A DNA stretch of 43,886 nucleotides from JAGOBP01 sp046328575 (GTDB lineage: Bacteria > Chloroflexota > Anaerolineae > Fen-1058), in assembly GCA_046328575.1 (NCBI GenBank), contig JAXLWI010000035.1, forward strand, positions 1-43,886. The letters are read 5' to 3'. Of the stretch, positions 22,050 through 28,988 are shown piece by piece (the stretch's first letter is position 1; each line of letters opens with the position of its first letter). The translations under genes and the position numbers were made by a program. Below the pieces are notes generated by a model. It ran no database searches. It was not told the DNA's origin and saw nothing but the letters and a program-made list of their open reading frames with translations.

Positions 22050-24287
22050 TTAGTGTCGATTGTGGCCGCCGCCACCGCCGCCACGACGCTCGCCGCCACC
22101 TCGACGATCACCACCGCCGTGTCGATCACCGCCGCCAGAGCGCGGCCGATCGCCGCCACCACCCGATCGGGGCTTGTCCATCTCGCGGGCTTCTTCGGCC
22201 GTCAGACCTTCCAGCACCGCACGTCGGCTCAAGCGGATCTTGCCTTGCGAATCGATGTCGGTCACCATGACCATCACTTCGTCGCCGACCTTCACCACTG
22301 ATTCCACCGTCGGCGCGCGATAGTCGGCCAACTGGCTGATGTGCACCATGCCATCGGTGCCGGGGACGATCTCGACGAACGCGCCGAAGTCGGTGGTGCG
22401 CACGACCTTGCCGGTGTAGATCTTACCGATCTCGACGGATTCGGTGAGCGCTTCGATCTTCGAACGGGCCGCATCGGCTGCCACGCCGTTGGTCGCGGCG
22501 ACGTACACCGTGCCATCTTCGTGAATGTCGATGGTAACGCCGGTCTCGTCCTGGATGCCGCGCACGGTCTTGCCGCCGGGGCCGATCAGCGCACCGATCT
22601 TATCGGGGTTGATATGCAGCGTCGCGATGCGCGGCGCGTGTGACTTCAGTTCAGCCCGTGGCTCGGCGATCGCGTTCTTGATTACGCCGAGGATCGTCAT
22701 GCGCGCTTCACGCGCCTGCGCCAAAGCCTTCTCCATGATTTCCTTGGAGAGGCCCTTAATCTTGATGTCCATCTGCAAGGCCGTGATACCCTGCGATGTG
22801 CCAGCGACTTTGAAGTCCATGTCGCCGAGATGATCTTCGATGCCCTGAATGTCGGTCAGCACCGCGTAGCGACTGCCGTCGCTGATCAAACCCATCGCGA
22901 TACCGGCCACCGGCGCCTTGATCGGCACGCCCGCGTCCATCAGCGACAACGTCGAGCCACAGACCGACGCCATCGAAGTGGAGCCGTTGGACGACATCAC
23001 TTCGCTAACAACGCGAATGGTGTACGGGAAGGCTTTTTCATCGGGAATCACCGGCACTAAAGCACGCTCGGCCAACGCGCCGTGACCAATCTCGCGACGG
23101 GATGAGCCGCGCATCGGCTTGGCTTCGCCGGTCGAGTACGGCGGGAAGTTGTAGTGATGCAGGTAGCGCTTGGTCTCTTCGACGTCGAGGCCATCGAGTT
23201 CCTGCGCGTCCTTCAGCGTGCCCAGCGTGGCGATGCTCAGAACTTGCGTTTCGCCGCGAGTGAACAAGCCGGAACCGTGCGCGCGCGGGCTGAGGTTGAC
23301 TTCGGCATCGAGCGGACGAATGTTCGTCAGGCCGCGGCCGTCGGGGCGGATACCTTGATCGAGAATGCGGGAGCGCACGACTTCGGCTTCCACTTCGTGG
23401 AACTCAGCTTTCACCAATTTTGGCTCAACCGTTTCCTTCAGTGCTTCGATGACCTTCGCTTCGAGCTCATCGAGCGCGTCGTAGATTACTGATTTGCTGC
23501 CACCCCGCTCGAAGATCGCGGCCATATCGCCGCCGATCTTTTCACGCACCGCGGCGGCCACTTCGGGCGCAACCGCGAACTTGGGATACGTTTCATTCTT
23601 AGGCTTGCCTAACGCGGCTCGCATTTGATGCTGCAATTCGATCATCGGCTGCAAAGCTTGATGACCAAAGGCCAGCGCTTCCACCATCAGGTCTTCGGGG
23701 AGTTCGTTCGCGCCGCATTCCACCATCAGGATCGCGTCCGCCGTGCCAGCCAAGCGCAGATCGAGTTCGCTGTGCTCCATCTCGGATGCGGTGGGATTGA
23801 CGACGAATTCGCCGTCGATGTAGCCGACGCGCACCGCGCCGACCGGCCCCTGGAACGGGATATCGCTGATCGTGAGGGCCGTCGACGCGCCGTTGATGGC
23901 GAGGATGTCCACTTGATGTTCGCTATCCGATGACAGTGACGTGATGACGATCTGCACATCGTTGCGGAAATCGTCGGGGAACAGCGGGCGCAGGGGCCGA
24001 TCGGTCAGGCGGCAGACCAAAATCGCCGCTTCGCCGGGGCGGCCTTCGCGCCGGAAAAATGAGCCGGGGATGCGACCCGCCGCGTACAGTCGCTCTTCGT
24101 ATTCAACGCTGAGCGGGAAAAAGTCGATGCCTTCGCGCGGCGTCTTCGCCATGGTGGCGGTAGTGAGGATGAGCGTATCGCCCAGGCGCACCGTCACCGC
24201 GCCGCTGGCCTGATTGGCCAACTTGCCGGTTTGAACCGTGATCGTATCACGACCGAGTTGGGTCGTGAAGGTTTTTGCTTCGTTCAT
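22050..24287 (-). CDS. pnp: Polyribonucleotide nucleotidyltransferase (PNPase)
   Basis: 745 residues. Catalyses phosphorolytic 3'-to-5' decay of RNA. Two RNase PH-like domains (about 1-225 and 315-550) flank an all-helical linker; the second, active core has the FFPLSVEYEERLYAAGRIPG-type strand in the first and DVEETKRYLHHYNFPPYSTGE and MGLISDG regions in the second. KH domain (about 555-615) has GALIGPGGKTVRGIQDETG. S1 domain (about 620-695) starts GKIYTGKVVRTTDFGAFVEI. After it comes an unusual 40-residue tail of Gly, Arg, His and Asp in RGGG-like repeats. The start has GGAGG 8 nt upstream. rpsO lies just upstream on the same strand, the classic rpsO-pnp order, with a long hairpin between. 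The terminator follows 8 nt after the stop. Confidence 0.98.
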   Translation of the reverse strand: MNEAKTFTTQLGRDTITVQTGKLANQASGAVTVRLGDTLILTTATMAKTPREGIDFFPLSVEYEERLYAAGRIPGSFFRREGRPGEAAILVCRLTDRPLRPLFPDDFRNDVQIVITSLSSDSEHQVDILAINGASTALTISDIPFQGPVGAVRVGYIDGEFVVNPTASEMEHSELDLRLAGTADAILMVECGANELPEDLMVEALAFGHQALQPMIELQHQMRAALGKPKNETYPKFAVAPEVAAAVREKIGGDMAAIFERGGSKSVIYDALDELEAKVIEALKETVEPKLVKAEFHEVEAEVVRSRILDQGIRPDGRGLTNIRPLDAEVNLSPRAHGSGLFTRGETQVLSIATLGTLKDAQELDGLDVEETKRYLHHYNFPPYSTGEAKPMRGSSRREIGHGALAERALVPVIPDEKAFPYTIRVVSEVMSSNGSTSMASVCGSTLSLMDAGVPIKAPVAGIAMGLISDGSRYAVLTDIQGIEDHLGDMDFKVAGTSQGITALQMDIKIKGLSKEIMEKALAQAREARMTILGVIKNAIAEPRAELKSHAPRIATLHINPDKIGALIGPGGKTVRGIQDETGVTIDIHEDGTVYVAATNGVAADAARSKIEALTESVEIGKIYTGKVVRTTDFGAFVEIVPGTDGMVHISQLADYRAPTVESVVKVGDEVMVMVTDIDSQGKIRLSRRAVLEGLTAEEAREMDKPRSGGGGDRPRSGGGDRHGGGDRRGGGERRGGGGGGHNRH

Positions 24288-24334
24288 TAGATTTGACCTC
24301 CATATGGTCGAAAAGGATAAAGTGCGGCGGAGGT

Positions 24335-24457
24335 CAGGGACTGGAGAGAAAGAACATCAATGACAAATGAAAAATCAGCCAATGACAAACTTAACGCCGA
24401 TAGTTTTGTCATTATTCATTGGTCATTGTTAATTGATCTTCGCTCTCTCCAATACCT
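24335..24457. repeat. Long inverted repeat built of AATGACA-type heptamers in the pnp leader
   Basis: The two arms (24335-24390 and 24403-24457) are imperfect reverse complements over about 55 nt around a 12-nt loop. Left arm units: AATGACA, AATGAAA, AATCAGC, then AATGACA one base out of phase. Right arm units in strict phase: TTGTCAT, TATTCAT, TGGTCAT, TGTTAAT, TGATCTT (24406-24440). CTGGAGAGA and TCTCTCCAA close the base. Confidence 0.75.
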
Positions 24458-24536
24458 GCTCTCCAAACCGCCGAAAGTTGAGTTAGAGATTCAGGTTATG
24501 AGATTGCCCACGGCCTCCTTGTCGATAACAAACGCA

Positions 24537-24574
24537 ATGCGAGTAGACGGCAGACCCGCGGCCTCTACTCGCAT
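24537..24574 (-). terminator. Hairpin after rpsO, possible terminator or processing site
   Basis: ATGCGAGTAGA (24537-24547) pairs with TCTACTCGCAT (24564-24574) over a 16-nt GC-rich loop. On the minus strand it is followed by TGCGTTTGTT, a weak T-tract, so termination may be partial, leaving readthrough into pnp. Confidence 0.6.
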
Positions 24575-24605
24575 CGATTGGTTACTGCGGCTTCAACATC
24601 CGAAC

Positions 24606-24872
24606 TTACTTGCGCAAGCCGAGGCGCTGCAAGAGTTCCTTGTAGCGCGCCGGGTTGGTGCGCGATAAATAGGCCAGTTGGCGGCGGCGCTGACCGACCA
24701 TGCGCAGCAGACCTTGCCGCGAGGTTTGATCGTGCTTGTGGGTGGTCAGGTGGGCGGTGAGCTGGTTGATGCGCGCCGTCAGCAGAGCAATCTGCACTTC
24801 GGGCGAACCGGTGTCGGTGTCGTGCGTGTGGTAATCGGTGATAAGTTGTGTCTTCTCGTCCTTCGACAGCAT
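24606..24872 (-). CDS. rpsO: 30S ribosomal protein S15
   Basis: 88 residues, the standard length. S15 binds the central domain of 16S rRNA. Conserved segments: TGSPEVQIALLTARINQLTAHL, then HKHDQTSRQGLLRMVGQRRRQLAYL and YKELLQRLGLRK. AAGGAGT lies 8 nt before the ATG, and a promoter is present at 24944-24972. In many bacteria S15 represses its own translation by binding its leader; the leader here is about 65 nt, and I did not resolve a pseudoknot in it. pnp follows downstream. Confidence 0.98.
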   Translation of the reverse strand: MLSKDEKTQLITDYHTHDTDTGSPEVQIALLTARINQLTAHLTTHKHDQTSRQGLLRMVGQRRRQLAYLSRTNPARYKELLQRLGLRK

Positions 24873-24943
24873 GTTACTGACTCCTTAATGGTATCACGTG
24901 CGGGATGGCTGTAACATCGCGCCGTGTATTCAATTGCGGCGAG

Positions 24944-24972
24944 ATTGTACCACGGATCGAAAATCGTCACAA
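24944..24972 (-). promoter_or_regulatory. Promoter TTGTGA-17-TACAAT for rpsO-pnp
   Basis: On the minus strand TTGTGA (24967-24972) and TACAAT (24944-24949) have a 17-nt spacer. It is back-to-back with the TACAAT of the carboxypeptidase gene on the plus strand. Confidence 0.65.
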
Positions 24973-25002
24973 ACCACCCTCGCCCAAAGCCGCGAAAAGG
25001 GT

Positions 25003-25008
25003 TACAAT
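25003..25008 (+). promoter_or_regulatory. -10 element TACAAT for the M14 carboxypeptidase gene
   Basis: TACAAT ends 25 nt before the ATG at 25034, which is preceded by AAGGAG (25021-25026). The -35 position is not convincing. Confidence 0.5.
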
Positions 25009-25033
25009 CGCGGCATCTTCAAGGAGACTCGAT

Positions 25034-26716
25034 ATGCCTCAAGTCCGCTTTGACAAGTACTACAAATACGACGAACTCACCACGCTTCTGCAAGCGTGGG
25101 CAATGGAACAACCCGCTCGGTTCCACCTGACCTCGATCGGGAAATCGTACCAAGGCCGGGACATCTGGCTGGCAACCGTCACCAACTTCGCCACCGGCCC
25201 GGATACCGAGAAGCCCGCCCTCTTCATCGAGGCCAACATCCACGCCGTCGAAGTGACCGGCTGCACGGCGGCGCTGCACCTTATCAACAAATTGCTGACG
25301 CAATACGGCGTCGATGAAAAAGTGACGCGCGTGATGGACACCCGCGCCTTTTACATCATGCCGCGGCTGAATCCAGACGGCGCGGAACTCGCGCTGGCCG
25401 ATCGGCCCCGCTTCGTCCGATCGAGTGTGCGCCCCTACCCGCGCCTCGATCAGCAGGACGGCCTGATCGAAGAAGACATCGACGGCGATGGCCGCATCCT
25501 GATGATGCGCGTGCGCGATCCCAACGGCGCGTGGAAACCGTATGCCAATGATCCCCGCTGGCTTATCGCGCGCGAACCCGACGACGCGCCGGGCGGCGAG
25601 TACTATCGCTTATTGCCCGAAGGCTCGATCCAGAATTATGATGGCGTCACGATCAAGGTCGCACCCGTGCGTGAGGGTCTTGATCTCAATCGCCAGTATC
25701 CGATGGAATGGATGCCCGAAGGCGATCAACACGGTGCGGGGCCGTATCCCACCTCCGAGCCAGAAGTGCGCGCGATGGTGCAAGCCGTGATCGATCGGCC
25801 CAACATCACCGGCTACATCACCTATCACACCATGAGCGGCGTGCACCTGCGTCCCTACTCCGCACATCCCGACGACGATTTCCCCACATCCGATCTGCGC
25901 GGCTACAAATTCATCGGCGAACGTGCCACTAAGTTCACGGGGTATCCAAACAAGTCGGTGTTTCATGATTTCAAGTACGAGCCGAAGCAGGTCATTCGCG
26001 GCGGCTCCGACGATTGGATGTACGACCATCTGGGCGTGTACGCGTGGACGACCGAATTCTGGAGCCCCCAACAGCAGATCGGTTTGAAGGACTATCACTT
26101 CATCGAGTGGTATCGCGATCACCCGCTGGAGCATGATCTCAAGTTGCTCAAGTGGAACGATGACGTTTTGCAGCGCAAGGGCTACGTCGATTGGTATCCG
26201 TTCGACCATCCGCAGTTGGGGCACGTCGAGTTGGGCGGCTGGGATCAGATGTATTCGTGGACTAATCCGCCGACCTATTTGCTTGAAAAGGAAATCGCCC
26301 CGCACAGTGACTTTGCGATCTTCCACCTGTTGATCTCGCCGCAGTTGGACGTGCACACGCTCGACGTGAAACCGATCGGCGACGGCGTCTATCGCGTGCG
26401 ACTGGTGCTGTGCAACACGGGCTGGCTGCCGACGAACATCACGCAGAAGGCAGTCGATCGCAAAGCCGTGCGCGCCATCGAAGTGGAGTTGACTTTGCCG
26501 GATGGCGCGACGTTGGTGAACGGCGAAAAGAAGGTCGAGGCCGGACAGTTGGAAGGCCGCTCGCAAAAGCGCAACATGCTGGACACTTACGCTGACGCTA
26601 CGTCGGATCGCGTGAAGGTCGAGTGGGTCATCGCTGCGCCTAAAGGCGGCACGCTCAAGATCGAGGCGCGGCACCAACGCGCGGGCACGCTGAGGCGTGA
26701 GGTTGAACTGAGGTAA
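25034..26716 (+). CDS. M14-family zinc carboxypeptidase
   Basis: 560 residues. Start at ATG 25034 with AAGGAG 7 nt upstream; the frame runs open further left but without a ribosome site. The M14 fold occupies about residues 1-370: LTSIGKSYQGRDIWL, the zinc motif His70-x-x-Glu73 in EANIHAVEVTG, RLNPDGAE, DLNRQYPMEW, third zinc ligand His265 (YITYHTMSG), and catalytic Glu341 (TTEFWSP). All key residues are present. The last 190 residues form a separate beta-rich domain (SPQLDVHTLDVKPIGDG onward), as in M14 proteins with a C-terminal transthyretin-like domain. There is no signal peptide, so it probably works in the cytoplasm. It hydrolyses C-terminal residues from peptides or peptide-like conjugates; substrate unknown. 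Confidence 0.93.
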   Translation: MPQVRFDKYYKYDELTTLLQAWAMEQPARFHLTSIGKSYQGRDIWLATVTNFATGPDTEKPALFIEANIHAVEVTGCTAALHLINKLLTQYGVDEKVTRVMDTRAFYIMPRLNPDGAELALADRPRFVRSSVRPYPRLDQQDGLIEEDIDGDGRILMMRVRDPNGAWKPYANDPRWLIAREPDDAPGGEYYRLLPEGSIQNYDGVTIKVAPVREGLDLNRQYPMEWMPEGDQHGAGPYPTSEPEVRAMVQAVIDRPNITGYITYHTMSGVHLRPYSAHPDDDFPTSDLRGYKFIGERATKFTGYPNKSVFHDFKYEPKQVIRGGSDDWMYDHLGVYAWTTEFWSPQQQIGLKDYHFIEWYRDHPLEHDLKLLKWNDDVLQRKGYVDWYPFDHPQLGHVELGGWDQMYSWTNPPTYLLEKEIAPHSDFAIFHLLISPQLDVHTLDVKPIGDGVYRVRLVLCNTGWLPTNITQKAVDRKAVRAIEVELTLPDGATLVNGEKKVEAGQLEGRSQKRNMLDTYADATSDRVKVEWVIAAPKGGTLKIEARHQRAGTLRREVELR

Positions 26717-26724
26717 ACCGACAA

Positions 26725-26796
26725 GCATTCTGAGCGGAGCGGAGCAAAGTCGAGGAATGCGCGTCCTTCGACGACACTTCATTCCGCTCAGGACGC
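26725..26796. repeat. Palindromic intergenic repeat, GAGCGGAGCG family, copy B
   Basis: Two adjacent 36-nt palindromes: GCATTC...GAATGC (26725-26760) and GCGTCC...GGACGC (26761-26796). The first contains TGAGCGGAGCGGAG, the second its counterpart in inverse (TTCCGCTCA). It lies between two convergent genes, 9 and 8 nt from their ends, where it may end transcription from both sides. Confidence 0.85.
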
Positions 26797-26803
26797 ATGT
26801 GAT

Positions 26804-27694
26804 TCAAAACAGCGAGGCTTGGGTATAGGCCGAGAGATCATCTCGGCCTATGTCGTTCCACGGCAGCGGCTCGATCGTTGTCCGCGCAGCAACACGCTGA
26901 TGCAGTTCGCGGCAGATTTGCGGCGAGTACGTTTCATCGGGACAGTGGCAGAACGCGAACACGGTTGTGCCTGCGTTGAGCCAACCCGCCAACCGATCGG
27001 CCCACTCATCCAACAAGGTCGCATTCGCCCCCACATCAGGGTTGCCGATGTAGCGCACGAACGCAAACGAGGCGGTCACGTCGGGCAGCAGCGGCACATC
27101 GGGTTTGCGCTCCTGCGCCTGCTCGACGAGTACCTGTATTTTGCCAGCCTCAATCTTCGCATCAGGCAAATCGCGGATCGGCCGCGTATCGATCAGCACG
27201 CGGGCCACAGCGTGGGCGCGCAGCAGCGCGTTGAGTTGGTCGTGATAGGGCGCGGTAAACCAATCGAGGTGGCGGACTTCAACGGCGAGTTTTACGTCAC
27301 GCGGCCACGCTTGAAGAAACTTCGTCAGGTCGTTGATTAACTTGGGCGAGTAGCGCGGCGGCAGTTGCAGAAACATTGGCCCCAGCCGCGTGCCGAGGTT
27401 GCTCATCAATTCCGCAAAGCGCTGCGCTTCGTTGAGGTGCGCCATCAATTGCCCGGCGTGGCTGACATTGCGCGGTAACTTGGGGCAGAAGCGAAAGCCA
27501 GCAGGTGTGTCGCTGGCCCAGCGCCGCACCGTGTCGATTGACGGCGTAGCCCAGAACGTTGTGTTGCCTTCGACGGTCGTCAAACGCTTCGCGTACTCAC
27601 GCAGAAAGTCGGCTTGTTTCGTTCCTTTCGGAAAGAAGTTGCCCACCCAGCCTTGATGCGCCCAGACTGCCGAGCCGATGAAGAAGTTAGTCAT
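26804..27694 (-). CDS. DUF72 (YecE-like) protein
   Basis: 296 residues. The DUF72 TIM-barrel-like landmarks are clear: FFIGSAVWAHQGWVGNFFPKGT at the N-terminus, VEGNTTFWATPSIDTVRRWA, FRFCPKLPRNVSH, the strand LAVEVRHLDWF, a RVLIDTRP strand and a C-terminal FVRYIGN plus FAFCHC. The family is widespread and has no established biochemical role; the fold and conserved aromatic and acidic residues suggest an enzyme acting on a small or nucleic-acid substrate. It stands alone, with the lipoprotein gene upstream on the same strand 83 nt away... the two are separated by a gap with no visible terminator. The family call is firm; function is open. Confidence 0.93.
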   Translation of the reverse strand: MTNFFIGSAVWAHQGWVGNFFPKGTKQADFLREYAKRLTTVEGNTTFWATPSIDTVRRWASDTPAGFRFCPKLPRNVSHAGQLMAHLNEAQRFAELMSNLGTRLGPMFLQLPPRYSPKLINDLTKFLQAWPRDVKLAVEVRHLDWFTAPYHDQLNALLRAHAVARVLIDTRPIRDLPDAKIEAGKIQVLVEQAQERKPDVPLLPDVTASFAFVRYIGNPDVGANATLLDEWADRLAGWLNAGTTVFAFCHCPDETYSPQICRELHQRVAARTTIEPLPWNDIGRDDLSAYTQASLF

Positions 27695-27777
27695 AGACTA
27701 TTTTTACCACAGCACCCGGCGGCCCGCCGCGTCGCGGATAAGAGCAGGCACAAAGGGTATGGAGAAATTTATCCATT

Positions 27778-28770
27778 TTAAGGCAGGGTCGGCTCCCCTT
27801 CCAAACAATCCTGATTCGTGGGATTCTTGAACTTGTTGTAGAAGTCCTTAAGGCTCATACCTGTCGCCTCTTCCAAGGAACGATCGTAACCTATCGGATC
27901 AGTGGGGCGAAGTAATGGAAATAGCGTTGGGGTTGTAGGCAATTGAAGCTTTAGGTCAATGCTATCCACATTGGTGAGTAACGGGCAGGCTTGAATGAAA
28001 TCCGCCTTTGAGCCATCTATACCCTCACCACGATAGCTGATCAGAAGCCCCAGTTTCTCATAGACCAGTGTAAGGGCATAACCCAGAGACGCACCTGGCT
28101 CTGAGCGGGGTGATAACTGAATGCGCACTACGGATGGCGTACCGTACTGGTTTAATACTTGATCTATTGAATAATGTTTCCACGCATTGACGAAGCCGAC
28201 GCGCGAATCAACTGATCGGATTGCGCCATTTACTCCAATCGAGACTATCTTCCCTTCAAAGTCGAAGACTTCAATGCGAACGCTATAATCCGACTTGCCC
28301 CTAGAGGTCAGGATATCAAAGTCACCTGCCCCATGCAGGACTGTGCCATCTCGTCGCGGAAAAGGCTCGCCATACGCTTTGATTTTCCTAAGTGTGTCCA
28401 CGGTATTGCTGCCTGGGACAATGCCCCACCAGCACGGCAATTCACACCCCCCGTTCGTTGCCAGCATGTTTTCAACATAGGCGCGTTGCTGTTCGCTGGT
28501 CAATGTTGGCTCCGGCGTCGTTGGAGTTGGCAAGACCGGTGGAAGAGTTGCTGCCGGAAAGTGAGTTGAGGTGGGTCCCCGGAAGCGAGGCGTTAAAGTC
28601 ATGGTCGGAATTGGCGTTTCAGTTGGTACAGGCGTGTGCGTCAATGAAACACCAGTGGAAATTGCAGTCGATGAAGGAACTATTCGAGATGGTGTCGGCA
28701 ACAATGGCGCTGTACATGCCATTAGGAACAACAGGCTCAACAACGCCGAACGTCGCATTAGAATCTTCAT
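27778..28770 (-). CDS. Lipoprotein with Pro/Thr stalk and CWWG-motif domain, hypothetical
   Basis: 330 residues from ATG 28770 (MKILMRRSALLSLLFLMAC); longer forms add a basic leader before the signal. Lipobox LMAC gives a lipid-modified Cys at residue 19. Residues 20-95 are a low-complexity Ser/Thr/Pro stalk. The domain that follows starts with EQQRAYVENMLATNGGCELPCWWGIVPGSNTVDTL; the CELPCWWG segment with two cysteines is a motif I associate with uncharacterised Chloroflexota lipoproteins. The rest (to residue 300) is mixed alpha/beta with VNAWKHYSIDQVLNQYGTPS. No catalytic motif. Base composition is more AT-rich than the enzymes around it. A TATGCT box lies 6 nt before the start. Confidence 0.75.
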   Translation of the reverse strand: MKILMRRSALLSLLFLMACTAPLLPTPSRIVPSSTAISTGVSLTHTPVPTETPIPTMTLTPRFRGPTSTHFPAATLPPVLPTPTTPEPTLTSEQQRAYVENMLATNGGCELPCWWGIVPGSNTVDTLRKIKAYGEPFPRRDGTVLHGAGDFDILTSRGKSDYSVRIEVFDFEGKIVSIGVNGAIRSVDSRVGFVNAWKHYSIDQVLNQYGTPSVVRIQLSPRSEPGASLGYALTLVYEKLGLLISYRGEGIDGSKADFIQACPLLTNVDSIDLKLQLPTTPTLFPLLRPTDPIGYDRSLEEATGMSLKDFYNKFKNPTNQDCLEGEPTLP

Positions 28771-28776
28771 ACGGAT

Positions 28777-28782
28777 AGCATA
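28777..28782 (-). promoter_or_regulatory. Possible -10 element TATGCT of a leaderless lipoprotein transcript
   Basis: TATGCT with 6 nt to the ATG at 28770 and no ribosome site, the geometry seen at comEC and the response regulator. No good -35 is visible, so this is the weakest of the three. Confidence 0.4.
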
Positions 28783-28846
28783 CACCGGATTCCGCTTACG
28801 ATTTCGATGCTTGCCCAACGCTAATCAGGTGGTTACTCACCGATCT

Positions 28847-28941
28847 GTCATTCTGAGCGGAGCGAAGAATCTCTAGCCCAGTTAACACCATGAGCCGTCA
28901 GTGCTAGAGATTCCTCACTCGTTGCACTCGTTCGGAATGAC
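28847..28941. repeat. Palindromic intergenic repeat, GAGCGGAGCG family, copy C
   Basis: Outer arms GTCATTC (28847) and GGAATGAC (ending 28941), inner arms AGAATCTCTAG (28866-28876) and CTAGAGATTCC (28904-28914). The left arm has TGAGCGGAGCGAAG as in copy B; the right arm is diverged and itself repeats CACTCGTT. It lies between mutS2 and the lipoprotein gene. Confidence 0.8.
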
Positions 28942-28953
28942 ACCGCCGAATAG

Positions 28954-28988
28954 AATCTTCAATCAGCAATCAGAAATCAGCGATCAAA
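28954..28988. repeat. Heptamer array, word AATCAGC (5 units), running into the mutS2 3' end
   Basis: Strictly in-phase units AATCTTC, AATCAGC, AATCAGA, AATCAGC, GATCAAA. The mutS2 stop codon (28970-28972) is in the third unit, so the last six residues of MutS2 are encoded by repeat units four and five. Confidence 0.85.

Larger units (their letters stand above)
24288..24605. other. rpsO-pnp intergenic region
   Basis: 318 nt holding a long imperfect inverted repeat (24335-24457) and a second hairpin (24537-24574). In E. coli the corresponding region carries the RNase III site through which PNPase regulates itself; here the same role is possible but inferred. No gene is seen. Confidence 0.65.

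Noticed and set aside
25610..26782. Minus-strand open frame of about 390 codons opposite the carboxypeptidase
   Set aside because: Antisense to intact M14 motifs; no ribosome site, no recognisable domain.
21441..28941. Insertion sequences bounded by the three palindromic repeats
   Set aside because: No transposase lies between or near the copies; the intervening genes are ordinary chromosomal genes.
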